From positions 57,038 to 121,037 of the forward strand of contig JAPLKB010000064.1 of NCBI GenBank assembly GCA_026388275.1: a stretch of 64,000 bases of DNA. Direction: 5' to 3'. Both the position numbers and the translations under genes were made by a program. Every line of letters begins with the position of its first letter. Position 1 is the first letter of the stretch. The notes below the pieces were generated by a model, which ran no database searches, was not told the origin of the DNA, and saw nothing but the letters and a program-made list of their open reading frames with translations. This stretch comes from Pseudomonadota bacterium. GTDB lineage: Bacteria > Desulfobacterota > Syntrophorhabdia > Syntrophorhabdales > Syntrophorhabdaceae. Shown here one piece after another: positions 18,863-28,390 of the stretch.

Positions 18863-20182
18863 TTATTTTCCTTCCGCTTCCCATATAGGATATCTCAGTT
18901 TCCATTGTCCATTCTCTTTTTTCCAGAGATGCGGAGATCTGAATCTATCGCATAGACTCATGAAATAATCTCTGTCTATCAGCGGACTCTCGAACATCTT
19001 GGATGCAACCGGGTATTCCTTTTCCGGAATACTTAAGTATTTAAATATCTCCTCTGCAAATCTCTCAGGGAATTCACCGTCGAACTTCTTTACGAGCGCA
19101 ATTCCTTCATCACGTGTGATTTCTTCGTTCCTTATCTCTTGAGCAGCGTCGTACGTAGCCCTTCCCATCCCAAACTTTATATAGTGCGATAAGAAGTGGA
19201 AATCATCAATTTTGTCGTCGATACTGTTGTACTTGCTATAGGTGCCTGGAGTTCTCTCTGGAGCACAACGAAAATTGCCGTGTTCAACAGCATAATAATA
19301 ACAGCCCTGCGGATGCCACGGCAGATAATAGCCAAGGAATTGGAACTGTATGTTCATTTTTTCCATATCTTCAAGTCTCGAAGGCAGATAAGGTGAAAGA
19401 TCATTTTGACTTAATCCATAATCATTTTTTAAGGATTTAACAGCTACACCGGATATGTATACATTATCGGGGTCATCAGCAGTCGCATAAGACCAGTCCC
19501 TATTAGGATTGAAGTTGTCTTCCACCGGATTACCATACTCTGCTTCGTTTTCACCGAAGAATATGAGAGAAATTTTATGCTTTAATGCAAATTTAGGTGC
19601 AAAGTTCTTCTGTCCGATAACAAAAGGCTGGAATGGATAAAAAATATTCTCTGTTGCAAGCCTAGTCAATAATCTATGAACCCTTCCGTTCGGAGTGAAT
19701 AGATAATTATCGAAACCGGCATGAATCCATGCCTGAAAGTTCTTCCAGCCCCAGTCAGTGTACATATGGGGTGCCCAGGTTACCGTAAGAGGATGCATGC
19801 CATATTTGTATTTGAGAATATGTGCTGCATAAAAACTGTCTTTTCCACCGGAACCAGGGACAAGGCAGTCATAAGAACCATCATCTTTGCGGTGTTTATT
19901 GCAGAGATCAATCAATTCCTGTTCTCTTTGGTTCCAGTCAACGGTACCACCTTTCTTCATATCTGCCCAACTGCATGCATCGCATATCCCATCGTCATTA
20001 AAATTAAGTGTTCTTTTTTTTCTATTGATATTGTGGGCAAATTCGTTGTCAGAGATTGGATTCTGGTTCGAATAAACACACTCATTACAAAACTTAACTT
20101 CACTTGGTAATCCATAATAAGCCTCGAGTTCGCTCTCGTTATTATGTTTATTTGTTTGTTTTGACTTCTCTTCTGCACTCAT
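18863..20182 (-). CDS. N-acetyl sugar amidotransferase (PseA/WbpG family)
   Basis: 439 residues. The N-terminus has C-x2-C pairs (FCNECVYSNQ and ICDACSWADM). These are followed by the PP-loop ATP-pyrophosphatase motif LVPGSGGKDSFYAAHILK near residue 110 and the GENEAEYGNPVED segment. This layout matches the N-acetyl sugar amidotransferase family that converts an acetamido to an acetamidino group with HisH2/HisF2-delivered ammonia. It is 12 bases upstream of hisF2. In Campylobacter PseA acts on CMP-pseudaminate; here either the pseudaminate or legionaminate product could be the substrate. Confidence 0.9.
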   Translation of the reverse strand: MSAEEKSKQTNKHNNESELEAYYGLPSEVKFCNECVYSNQNPISDNEFAHNINRKKRTLNFNDDGICDACSWADMKKGGTVDWNQREQELIDLCNKHRKDDGSYDCLVPGSGGKDSFYAAHILKYKYGMHPLTVTWAPHMYTDWGWKNFQAWIHAGFDNYLFTPNGRVHRLLTRLATENIFYPFQPFVIGQKNFAPKFALKHKISLIFFGENEAEYGNPVEDNFNPNRDWSYATADDPDNVYISGVAVKSLKNDYGLSQNDLSPYLPSRLEDMEKMNIQFQFLGYYLPWHPQGCYYYAVEHGNFRCAPERTPGTYSKYNSIDDKIDDFHFLSHYIKFGMGRATYDAAQEIRNEEITRDEGIALVKKFDGEFPERFAEEIFKYLSIPEKEYPVASKMFESPLIDRDYFMSLCDRFRSPHLWKKENGQWKLRYPIWEAEGK

Positions 20183-20254
20183 GCTTCCTCCTTGTTACTG
20201 CATACTTTCTTAAAGTTTGTTATTGTCAAAATTGGTAATACGATTTTTCTGCTG

Positions 20255-20977
20255 TTACACTATATCGTTTATTCTTTCCTGCATTATCGTCTCAATTATC
20301 ATAAAATCGTAAATGTCATCTACCTCATAGCATTGCCATCTTTCTACAAAATAAGGTATTGTCCTGCGCTGATAAAAACTTTTGTATTTATAGAGAGCTT
20401 TAATCTTTGTAATATAGATAACCCCATAGGGAAAATATGCCAGGCTGAATCCCTGTCGCCCGGTTGCCTTTTCGGGTTTTTTAATATAAGGCACCATATA
20501 ACCCTTATCGTTGACCTTCTTTATAACTGCCGGATGTTCGAGATTAACCCTTCCCAGGCTAACAAGGCTGTCAGCCTCTTTTTCTTTGTCTATTAAATTG
20601 GCAATAGCATTGTCAAGATCACCCTTCTTTCTCATGGGTGAAGTAGGTTCAAGAAGTACCACATAATCATACTCATCACCATTTTTTGCCAGATATTCAA
20701 TGGCATGGACTACCACATCAAAGGAGCCCATGCTGTCACCGGAGAGTTCCTCTGGCCTCATAAACGGCACTTCTGCCCCGTACTTTTTTGACACAGCAGC
20801 AATTTCATCGCTGTCAGTAGACACAATGACTCTGTCAATATATTTGCTTTCCAAACCCTTTTCAATTGTCCATGCAATAAGAGGTTTTCCGAGTAGAATT
20901 TTTATATTTTTTCCCGGAAGGCCCTTACTCCCTCCTCTTGCAGTTATTACAGCAAGACATTTTTTATCTTTATACAT
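20255..20977 (-). CDS. legF: CMP-nonulosonate synthetase (LegF/PtmB/NeuA family)
   Basis: 240 residues of the acylneuraminate cytidylyltransferase family. It begins with the nucleotide-binding signature CLAVITARGGSKGLPGKNI, then VIVSTDSDEIAAVSKKYGAEVPFMRPEEL and LLEPTSPMR. The enzyme transfers CMP to a nonulosonic acid. It is the second cytidylyltransferase in the locus, and its neighbours (PtmA-like SDR, PtmE, LegG, LegI, LegH, LegC) point to legionaminate. Confidence 0.88.
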   Translation of the reverse strand: MYKDKKCLAVITARGGSKGLPGKNIKILLGKPLIAWTIEKGLESKYIDRVIVSTDSDEIAAVSKKYGAEVPFMRPEELSGDSMGSFDVVVHAIEYLAKNGDEYDYVVLLEPTSPMRKKGDLDNAIANLIDKEKEADSLVSLGRVNLEHPAVIKKVNDKGYMVPYIKKPEKATGRQGFSLAYFPYGVIYITKIKALYKYKSFYQRRTIPYFVERWQCYEVDDIYDFMIIETIMQERINDIV

Positions 20978-21058
20978 TATAGCCTCGCAAAAATCATGAA
21001 ACCCGCCGGAACCCGGTCAAAGTTTTCATAAATAAAAATTCAAAATTAAAAACTGCTT

Positions 21059-21802
21059 TCAATATATTGTCCAGCCGCCGTCAACAAGAAGATTCTGGCC
21101 GGTTATATAAGCCGAACGGTCACTGATCAGAAAACGCACTGCTTCAGCCGCGTCATTTGACGATGCCATCCTTCCAAGGGGTACTCTTGAAGCATATGTC
21201 TTTGCAAAATCACTCCCACCTCTCTGAGAGTCACCAATTCCTCCCGGAGAGACTGCGTTGCATCTGATGCCGTATCGTCCGTATTTGGCAGCGACCCACT
21301 TGCAGAAATGAATTATGCCGGCCTTTGAGACAGCATACACCAACGGTGATGTAATCTTCATACCTTCATATATGGTAAATGTGGGCGCAACTACTCCCTG
21401 AATGGAGCCAATATTGACAATACTTCCGAATCCCTGCTTCTTCATAAAAGGCACCACAAGCTTTACAAGCAGAAAACTGCCTACAAGATTTACTTCGAGA
21501 ACCTTTCTAAAGGTATCAGGCAAATAGTCTTCAAGCTCATTTGCAAAACCTTCAGGCTGACAGGATGCGTTATTGACGAGTCCGTGTATTTCGCATTCAC
21601 CAGAAGAGAGATGATTTTCAAGTCTTGCTATGTCTTTTTCATTTGCTATATCACATTGAAAATATTCTCCATAGATCGTTCTGTCTTTATGATATTCCTT
21701 TGTGTCAAGCAACAAAATATCGTAGCCATCATCAATTAATATTTTTGCATAACTCTGACCCAATACCCCTAATCCACCAGATATAATTACATATTTTTTC
21801 AT
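21059..21802 (-). CDS. SDR oxidoreductase, PtmA-like
   Basis: 247 residues of a classical short-chain dehydrogenase. The cofactor motif is IISGGLGVLGQSYA, the NNAS segment reads LVNNASCQPEGF, and the catalytic pair is YAVSKAG after SIVNIGSIQGVV. The C-terminus YITGQNLLVDGGWTIY is typical. It resembles the flagellin-modification protein PtmA, which sits next to legF/ptmB in Campylobacter. It is 15 bases from the Gfo/Idh/MocA gene. The precise oxidation is not defined by sequence. Confidence 0.8.
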   Translation of the reverse strand: MKKYVIISGGLGVLGQSYAKILIDDGYDILLLDTKEYHKDRTIYGEYFQCDIANEKDIARLENHLSSGECEIHGLVNNASCQPEGFANELEDYLPDTFRKVLEVNLVGSFLLVKLVVPFMKKQGFGSIVNIGSIQGVVAPTFTIYEGMKITSPLVYAVSKAGIIHFCKWVAAKYGRYGIRCNAVSPGGIGDSQRGGSDFAKTYASRVPLGRMASSNDAAEAVRFLISDRSAYITGQNLLVDGGWTIY

Positions 21803-21817
21803 TGACCTTCCTCTTGT

Positions 21818-22819
21818 TTAATAATGCACATCATCAGGAGAAATCCATTTTTTCTCATTATCAGATCTTTCAATTGCCCCAATAACCTTCATGGTACTTA
21901 AGGCAGTCTCTAGATCTACCATACTCCTGTTGGTACCTTTTATGATTCCGATAAAATTTTCCAGTTCCTCCAAATAGGTACTGTTAAAATCATAACCGGG
22001 CTGAACAACAAAAACATCCTCAGACAACCTTTTTTCTTTGCTGAAATAAGCAACCCTGCCGCCCTTGCCATCCCATTCCCATTCGACAGTGCCTTTCTCT
22101 GCTATAATTCTCCCGCCTCTTAAATACTTATGCGAGAGATAGTCAAGGTGGATTTCAGCAACAGCGCCGCTTTTGTACTTTAAAATAGCTGAGCACATAT
22201 CGTCCGTAGATATATCAAGAGAGCTCACTCTGTTTACATAACCTGTAAGGGACTCCGGAAAACCGAGAAACCAGAGGGCATACTCGATATCGTGGGCTAG
22301 TTCTATATGAACACCACCGCCAAGCTCTTTTTTTGCACTTGACGTTTCACGGTAATCAGCATCAGGTCTCCAGTACGGCAGATAATAACCCACATAAATA
22401 TTTGCAGCATAAATACTTCCAATTGTCGGGATAAAGTCTTTTAGAAATCTGATGACAGGATGATATCGGAGATTAAAGGCAATATCATATCTCTTAAATT
22501 CCTTAGCTCTTATAATATCAGCCATTTCTACGGTTGACCGCAAATCTGAAGCAGGCGGCTTCTCAAGAAGAAAGGGAATATTTTCTTCAATCAGCAATTT
22601 TACATCATGAAGATGCATGGAAGTTGGAGAACATATAACGGCACCGTCAATATTCTCTTCATGCGCCAGCACATCATCAAAGGAATAATATTCTTTAATG
22701 CCTTCTTTATTCTTTTCTGTCCTTGAATGTCTCAGCAGAACAGCGTTATGTCCTGAAGAACGAATATTCCCGGCATGCCTTTTCCCGATTGAGCCATATC
22801 CTATTACAAGAAATTTCAT
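21818..22819 (-). CDS. Gfo/Idh/MocA-family oxidoreductase
   Basis: 333 residues. The NAD(P) motif KFLVIGYGSIGKRHAGNI opens the protein and the family signature E-K-P occurs as FLLEKPPASD near residue 92. An H-x2-D/H-x2-E-Y-like catalytic pattern is present in GGGVHIELAHDIEYALWFLG. Such enzymes oxidise or reduce a ring hydroxyl, often of a nucleotide sugar or inositol. It lies between the PtmA-like SDR and the class III aminotransferase, suggesting an oxidation and amination module. Confidence 0.83.
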   Translation of the reverse strand: MKFLVIGYGSIGKRHAGNIRSSGHNAVLLRHSRTEKNKEGIKEYYSFDDVLAHEENIDGAVICSPTSMHLHDVKLLIEENIPFLLEKPPASDLRSTVEMADIIRAKEFKRYDIAFNLRYHPVIRFLKDFIPTIGSIYAANIYVGYYLPYWRPDADYRETSSAKKELGGGVHIELAHDIEYALWFLGFPESLTGYVNRVSSLDISTDDMCSAILKYKSGAVAEIHLDYLSHKYLRGGRIIAEKGTVEWEWDGKGGRVAYFSKEKRLSEDVFVVQPGYDFNSTYLEELENFIGIIKGTNRSMVDLETALSTMKVIGAIERSDNEKKWISPDDVHY

Positions 22820-22841
22820 ATCAATTTCGACAGTTACTTAA

Positions 22842-24137
22842 CTATAATTTCCTTATATTAAAAGCACTTATAGGCTTACCGTTAATCTTATTTCTCAATG
22901 ATTTATCCTGAATAACTGTTTTCATTATAGCAAATACTTCATCATATGTTTTTAAAGTATATTCAATGTCTTTCTCTTTATGGGCAAAAGAAGTGTGGTG
23001 ATATCCGACAAAGAGCAACCCTCTTTTTACACATTCCTCCTGAATAAATGATCTTATCTCGTTTACGGTAAAGCCCTCATAATCCGTTATTACAAAATGG
23101 CTCATTACCGGAAATCCGACAATCTTAACAAAATCACTGATGTTATGTTTACTGATAATATCTGATATACCTTTTTTCAGTAATCCGCCCACTTTCCAGT
23201 TATGCTCGATCACCTTGTCTCTGTCAAGTATCTCAATAGTTTTCAGTGCGGCGTTGAGTGATGCCTTCTCTGTCGCATAGGAACCTGAAAAGAAACAGTT
23301 TTCGTCTTCAAACTGCTCCATGAGATATTTTTTCCCGGTAAGTACACTCAAAGGAAAACCATTGGAAAGACCTTTTGCAAATACTGCCAGATCAGGGATT
23401 ACATTAAAATATTTCTGACCTCCTCCTATATCAAGGCGGAAACCTGTTTTCATCTCATCAAATATAAGTATGATGTTGTTATCTTTTGTAAGTTCCCGTA
23501 TTCTCTCAAGGAAACCTTCATTTGGTTCAAAATTTATAACAGGTTCCATAATGAGGGCAGCAATCTCATTTCCTTTGTCTTTTATGGTCTTTTCTATGGC
23601 ATCGATATCGTTGTAATTATGGGGCAGAATCCATTCAGCCATTACTTCGGGAATGCCTTTTTTTCTGGGTGTTGAAACAATAAACCAGTCATGAAACCCA
23701 TGATATCCGCCAACAGTTATTACTTTTAATTTCTTCGTATAGTTTCTTGCAAGTCTGATTGCACCCTCGCAAACATCAGAACCATTCTTGCAGAATCTCA
23801 CCATTTCGGAACACGGGATGATTTCTGTCAGTTTCTTTGCTAGCACTGCTTCTTCCGGGCAGGAAAGGGTAAATATCAATCCGTCATCAATACCGGCCTT
23901 AGCCGCCCTATCTACCTCTTCGTTGGCATATCCGAGAATAATAGGACCAAGAGCCATAGAAAAATCAATAAATTCATTATCATCAACATCGTAAAGTCTG
24001 CATCCCTTTGCTGATTTTATAAACAACGGTGCTCCGCCGATTACAAAAAGGTTGGGGTTTTTGCTGAAGGTTGACGTACCCATAGGGATAACATTAAGGG
24101 CATCTTCATAAGTTTTAATAGAATTATCAAATTTCAT
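22842..24137 (-). CDS. Class III (GSA-type) PLP aminotransferase
   Basis: With the ATG at 24137, which has an AGAGG ribosome site five bases upstream, the protein has 431 residues. It resembles glutamate-1-semialdehyde aminomutase: LYDVDDNEFIDFSMALGPIILGY, VRFCKNGSDVCEGAIRLAR, the PLP Asp region LIFDEMKTGFR, and the Schiff-base lysine in VFAKGLSNGFPLSVL. No haem genes are nearby. Between a Gfo/Idh gene and an iron-type alcohol dehydrogenase, it likely aminates a keto intermediate of the glycan or its lipid. Substrate unknown. Confidence 0.83.
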   Translation of the reverse strand: MKFDNSIKTYEDALNVIPMGTSTFSKNPNLFVIGGAPLFIKSAKGCRLYDVDDNEFIDFSMALGPIILGYANEEVDRAAKAGIDDGLIFTLSCPEEAVLAKKLTEIIPCSEMVRFCKNGSDVCEGAIRLARNYTKKLKVITVGGYHGFHDWFIVSTPRKKGIPEVMAEWILPHNYNDIDAIEKTIKDKGNEIAALIMEPVINFEPNEGFLERIRELTKDNNIILIFDEMKTGFRLDIGGGQKYFNVIPDLAVFAKGLSNGFPLSVLTGKKYLMEQFEDENCFFSGSYATEKASLNAALKTIEILDRDKVIEHNWKVGGLLKKGISDIISKHNISDFVKIVGFPVMSHFVITDYEGFTVNEIRSFIQEECVKRGLLFVGYHHTSFAHKEKDIEYTLKTYDEVFAIMKTVIQDKSLRNKINGKPISAFNIRKL

Positions 24138-24147
24138 AAACACCTCT

Positions 24148-25320
24148 TTATCTTAAAGAATATATAAGCTTTTCAATTTCATCTATGCCGAAAGGCACAG
24201 GATTCTGGTCAAAGGCACCTTTAAGCTGCATGGAATTGTCAATAATCAGTTTGGCATCATCTTCAGTTTTTACACCGAAACCTTTCAGATCCGTGGGGAT
24301 ACCTAATGCCGCACTTAGTTTGCGTATTTCTTCTGCAAAACTGATAGACTTTTCTGCTGCCCCCATTGATGATTCGCCGAAAATAAGATCATAGAGCATT
24401 GCATAATCAGTGTAGCCTTTTTCCACATTATGTTTTACAACACCCGGCAGAAAAACTGATCCGGCAAGACCATGAGGAACATCAAAATAAACTCCGAGAG
24501 GATAACTCAATGCACCGGCTGGCCCTGCTCCTGCATTCATAAGGGCAATTCCTGCAAGTCCGCTTCCTACAAGAAGATTCAGCTTTGTGCTGACTGACCT
24601 GTCTTTTTGTGCAATCCTGTTGAGATTTTCAAATAAAAGTCTGAACGCTTCTTTGGAAAATATTCTGGAGTAAGCGCTTGCCCCGTTTGCAACGAAGCTT
24701 TCCAGAGTATGGGTCATGGCATCCATTCCTGCAGAGGCATATACCGTATCAGGACAGCTGTCGAGAAAACCCGGATCATAAAGAGAAAGTCTCGGATAAT
24801 TATATTCCGTGTTGATTCCAAATTTCCAACGCTCTTTCGTGTCTATGAATACTGCATATGGTGTAACTTCACTTCCTGTCCCTGCTGTTGTTGGAAGAGC
24901 CACGACAGGAAGCGGGACCTCTTTTACCTTGCCGAAGCCTCTGTATTCTATGGCCGGTCCTTTATTTGTCTTTAATGTTGCAAGTCCTTTTGTAAGATCA
25001 AGAGCACTCCCGCCGCCAATACCAACAAAACAGTCCAGGTCTGATGACTCAAATTCTGTCTTCGCTTTGTCCAGATAATCGTATGTAGGTTCCGGCATCT
25101 CACCTATCAAAAGCACAGTTTTTTCCATGCTGCTTTTTAGCAGATCTATGATTTCATTAACGTATCCATTGCCCTGATAGACACCTTTGTCAACAACAAG
25201 ACCTATCCTGTTCCAACCCATGCCTTTCAGCTTTTCCGGAAGTTCCCTGGCAATACCATCACCGGCAAAAAGTTCTGTCCTCATGATAAAACGTACATTT
25301 TCTTTTAAAAAATCTTTCAT
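24148..25320 (-). CDS. Iron-containing alcohol dehydrogenase family
   Basis: 390 residues of the group III dehydrogenase family. The NAD-binding GGGSALDLTKGLA motif occurs near residue 101, then LPTTAGTGSEVTPYAVF. Metal ligands are visible in AGMDAMTHTLESF and GVYFDVPHGLAGSVFLPGVVKHN. The C-terminal His of the usual second motif is present as PHG. It reduces or oxidises a small aldehyde or alcohol using NAD(P)H. It is four to ten bases upstream of the class III aminotransferase, so the two may act in sequence. Confidence 0.83.
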   Translation of the reverse strand: MKDFLKENVRFIMRTELFAGDGIARELPEKLKGMGWNRIGLVVDKGVYQGNGYVNEIIDLLKSSMEKTVLLIGEMPEPTYDYLDKAKTEFESSDLDCFVGIGGGSALDLTKGLATLKTNKGPAIEYRGFGKVKEVPLPVVALPTTAGTGSEVTPYAVFIDTKERWKFGINTEYNYPRLSLYDPGFLDSCPDTVYASAGMDAMTHTLESFVANGASAYSRIFSKEAFRLLFENLNRIAQKDRSVSTKLNLLVGSGLAGIALMNAGAGPAGALSYPLGVYFDVPHGLAGSVFLPGVVKHNVEKGYTDYAMLYDLIFGESSMGAAEKSISFAEEIRKLSAALGIPTDLKGFGVKTEDDAKLIIDNSMQLKGAFDQNPVPFGIDEIEKLIYSLR

Positions 25321-25434
25321 TCAGCCCCCTTCACAATCTATTCTTTATTTCTTCAACATCGTAATATAAATCGGTGATTCGCATATGTTCGGTCATCTTT
25401 CTCATAATTACATTTTCATACAATATCATTTATA

Positions 25435-26112
25435 CTATTTTTCAGCGTAACCAAGAAGTTGAACCTCTCTGGAAAACCTAACTAATTTTTTAAACTCCGT
25501 CAGTTTTGAGTTCTCAGTATATTTCGCAGGCAATAAAGCAAACAATTTTGTCAGACTTTTATAAAAAGGTCCTTTCCAAGTGAAAGGCAGATGGTAGAAA
25601 AATTCCACATAGAAGTTTTTAAATCCAAACATATTGAACGTATCTTCCATAGAAACTTTGGTAAATGGTGTCTTATGAGTACAATCATCATAAAAGATTT
25701 TATAGTTTTTCTTCCAGTCGCATGTAGTGGCAAGAAAGCAACCGCCTGGCTTCAGAACGCGATATACTTCACTCATCAGATTATCAATATTACGTATATG
25801 CTCAATGGCTGACTTCATCATAATTACATCAAAAAAATCATCTTCATAAGGAAAGGGTTCTTCCTCAATATTGACAATGGCAACGCTAAGCCCTTTGTCT
25901 CTGGCAACTGTATCCATATCAATACCGTATACGGTAAAACCTATCTTCTGAAAGATTTCCAGGTGTTCTCCCCTGCCGCAGCAGAGATCAAGAAAATTAC
26001 CCGATCTTCTTTTGAAATAATGATCTGCAAGATGGTTGCAGAGTTTTTCCGGATATTTCGTGTAAGGCCTTAAGTTTTCGTTATAATGAACATTCGTGTA
26101 ACGGTTTTTCAT
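25435..26112 (-). CDS. SAM-dependent methyltransferase
   Basis: 225 residues from the ATG at 26112; a TTG at 26115 is an alternative with nine-base spacing to the GGAGG site at 26125-26129. The core has FLDLCCGRGEHLEIFQKIGF (motif I), a strand-2 Asp in YGIDMD, and DVIMMKSAIEHIRNIDNLMSEVYRVLKPGG, a clear Methyltransf_11 pattern. It overlaps the ptmE-like stop. It probably modifies a sugar of the glycan; the acceptor is unknown. Confidence 0.82.
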   Translation of the reverse strand: MKNRYTNVHYNENLRPYTKYPEKLCNHLADHYFKRRSGNFLDLCCGRGEHLEIFQKIGFTVYGIDMDTVARDKGLSVAIVNIEEEPFPYEDDFFDVIMMKSAIEHIRNIDNLMSEVYRVLKPGGCFLATTCDWKKNYKIFYDDCTHKTPFTKVSMEDTFNMFGFKNFYVEFFYHLPFTWKGPFYKSLTKLFALLPAKYTENSKLTEFKKLVRFSREVQLLGYAEK

Positions 26113-27188
26113 CAAGTATTAAAACCTCCAAATTCTTCAACGCTCTTTTTATATTCTTCCCATTGACCTATATCAACCCAGCCTCCGTATATGGGATATA
26201 CGACAACCTTTTTGTCCTTCGACACAATTTCAATCAGCTCATTCATATTCATGTGCTCATTTTGACTTAAATAAGACAGTACAATGGGTTCCATAACATA
26301 AACACCTGTATTGATGATCATATCATGGACAGGTTTTTCTACAATACCTTCAAGGATTCCGTTATCCAATTGCAATACACCAAAAGGTATTTTTACCTCG
26401 TTGTGACATCCGATAATTGTCATGGCTGCCCCTTTTGACTCATGCCATCTCAACACATCCGCATAATCCACAGCCAGGAGAGAATCGCAATTGGTAACAA
26501 AAAAAGTGTCATTAACTTTGTCTTTTATGAGTGCCAAACTTCCGGCTGTTCCATAGAAGTCGTCTTCTTCAACCCAATCAATATCATAATTTGATTTGTT
26601 CTCTTTGAGAAAAAGCTTGATGTATTCTTTTTTATAGTTAAGCGAATAAATGAAACGATAAAATCCGCATTTATAAAAGCTTTCCATAATAAGTTCAATA
26701 ACAGGTTTATTTCCAATTGGGATAAGGGGCTTAGGTAGTATTCTTGTGAAAGGCTCAAGCCTTGTTCCTTTTCCTCCTGCCATTACAATTACTAATTTTT
26801 CATAGGTTTTTTCAGGTTTTGTGCTTTTGGTCTTTCCAAGAAGATCGGTCCAAAGGAAAACATCAACAACCACACCGTCATCATCAAGCACAGGTATCTG
26901 TTCGATCTTGTTTTGAACCATGAGGTTTTTTACGTGCTGCTCCATGTTTAACATGCCTTTATTGACTGCCACAAAATTCCTGTACATTACAATTTCTATC
27001 AGATCACTGAATTTGAGGCCGTTTATAAGAGCAGTCCGAATATCACCATCAGTAACCGTCCCTAAAAGCATTTCCTTTTCATCGACGACAAAGAGTATCC
27101 TCTCGGAAGTCTCGCTTAGCCTCTGCATTGCCTGTTTAATAGTAGTATCAGGGGGAACAAGAAGAGATTTCAGTTTTACTTTATCCAT
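26112..27188 (-). CDS. ptmE: CBS-nucleotidyltransferase, PtmE-like
   Basis: 358 residues. Two CBS domains occupy about residues 5-120, including GTVTDGDIRTALING. A sugar-1-phosphate nucleotidyltransferase domain follows with VIVMAGGKGTRLEPFTRILPKPL near residue 135, a TNCDSLLAVDY metal site, and a PFGVLQLDNGILEGIVEKP segment. This fusion is typical of PtmE, the guanylyltransferase that makes GDP-GlcN for the GDP-linked legionaminate route in Campylobacter. Nine bases separate it from legG. The nucleotide specificity (GDP) is inferred from the family. Confidence 0.87.
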   Translation of the reverse strand: MDKVKLKSLLVPPDTTIKQAMQRLSETSERILFVVDEKEMLLGTVTDGDIRTALINGLKFSDLIEIVMYRNFVAVNKGMLNMEQHVKNLMVQNKIEQIPVLDDDGVVVDVFLWTDLLGKTKSTKPEKTYEKLVIVMAGGKGTRLEPFTRILPKPLIPIGNKPVIELIMESFYKCGFYRFIYSLNYKKEYIKLFLKENKSNYDIDWVEEDDFYGTAGSLALIKDKVNDTFFVTNCDSLLAVDYADVLRWHESKGAAMTIIGCHNEVKIPFGVLQLDNGILEGIVEKPVHDMIINTGVYVMEPIVLSYLSQNEHMNMNELIEIVSKDKKVVVYPIYGGWVDIGQWEEYKKSVEEFGGFNT

Positions 27189-27197
27189 AATATATCT

Positions 27198-28382
27198 TTA
27201 GTGCCTCCCGTGAGGTATTTCATAGAATTCTTTTTTTAATATACCGCTTAAATCCACTGTTTTCAGGACCTTCACAATCTTTTTACCGGCATCGCCCTTG
27301 CCGTAAGGGCTCTCAAGAACCTTCAATGAGCTTCTGAAATCATCGCTCATTGCTTTAGATATTGCCTTCACAATATCACGTTTCCTGCAAACAGGAACGT
27401 CAATAATGTTTTCTGAACGAATCCTGCCGGCCTGCCTGTCACCAATGTTTACCACGGGAAGCTTAAATGACGGTGCTTCAATAATGCCTGAAGATGAATT
27501 TCCAACCATAAGATCTGCATGTTTCAAAAGCGACAGGTATCGCAATTGACCGAGGGATGCAAACATTTTAACCTTGCCGGCATTTTCCAGAACGAACTTT
27601 TCCATAAGGGCCTGTATAGTTCTTCCTCCCGGGTCTGCATTGGACATGGTGATAACCCAGAAGACACTTTCTATTTCCGAAAGCGCCTTCATTAGTTCCT
27701 GTGCCTGTGATTCAACAGGAAAATCATCAATTGTCTCTGGATGGAACGTGACAACACCTATTTTTACCTTCTCATGCAAATCAAGCTCACTGATAAGCAT
27801 CTTCCTGTTCACTAATTTGAGTTTATAGATATTATCCAGTCCCGGAGCACCGAAGCAGTAGACCATTCCGGGTTTCTCCCCCATCTGTATTATCCTGTCG
27901 GCATAATGTTGTGCAGCAGGAAAATGAATGGCACTCATCTTGGTAATAGCATGGCGGAACTGTTCATCCATAACACCTTCCGTTGCCTCACCGCCATGGA
28001 TATGGGCAACAGGTATTCTCATGGGTACAGCAGCTGAAACTGCAGAAAATATTTCAAAGCGGTCACCGAGCACCAGAATAATATCCGGTTTCAATCTCTC
28101 ATATGCCTTTGCAAATCCGGCAAGACCAATACCCATTGAAATTGAGGTCGATACTTTTGTATCAGAAGAAAGAAGCATTTCAACCCTTTCAGCAATAGGG
28201 AAACCATCTTTTTCAATATCTTTAATTGTATAGCCGAATTCTGTTGACAGGTGCATACCGGTAACAATGAGCTGCAGTTCAAGTTGAGGATCTTCATGTA
28301 TGCCTTTAATGATCCAGTAAAGAAGTCCGTACTCAGCTCGTGTTCCTGTTACAACTGCTATTTTACGTTTCGGCTTAGGCAT
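27198..28382 (-). CDS. legG: Hydrolysing 2-epimerase, LegG/NeuC family
   Basis: 394 residues of the UDP-GlcNAc 2-epimerase/NeuC fold. Motifs include VVTGTRAEYGLLYWII, VTGMHLSTEFGYTIKDIE, ILVLGDRFEIFSA and the catalytic HIHGGEATEGVMDEQFRHAI. The C-terminal MVGNSSSGIIEAPSF is the nucleotide-binding segment. LegG hydrolyses the nucleotide and inverts C2 of N,N-diacetylbacillosamine, yielding the substrate of LegI. It lies between the DUF4365 gene (eight bases) and ptmE (nine bases). Confidence 0.92.
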   Translation of the reverse strand: MPKPKRKIAVVTGTRAEYGLLYWIIKGIHEDPQLELQLIVTGMHLSTEFGYTIKDIEKDGFPIAERVEMLLSSDTKVSTSISMGIGLAGFAKAYERLKPDIILVLGDRFEIFSAVSAAVPMRIPVAHIHGGEATEGVMDEQFRHAITKMSAIHFPAAQHYADRIIQMGEKPGMVYCFGAPGLDNIYKLKLVNRKMLISELDLHEKVKIGVVTFHPETIDDFPVESQAQELMKALSEIESVFWVITMSNADPGGRTIQALMEKFVLENAGKVKMFASLGQLRYLSLLKHADLMVGNSSSGIIEAPSFKLPVVNIGDRQAGRIRSENIIDVPVCRKRDIVKAISKAMSDDFRSSLKVLESPYGKGDAGKKIVKVLKTVDLSGILKKEFYEIPHGRH

Positions 28383-28390
28383 GTTTTGTT

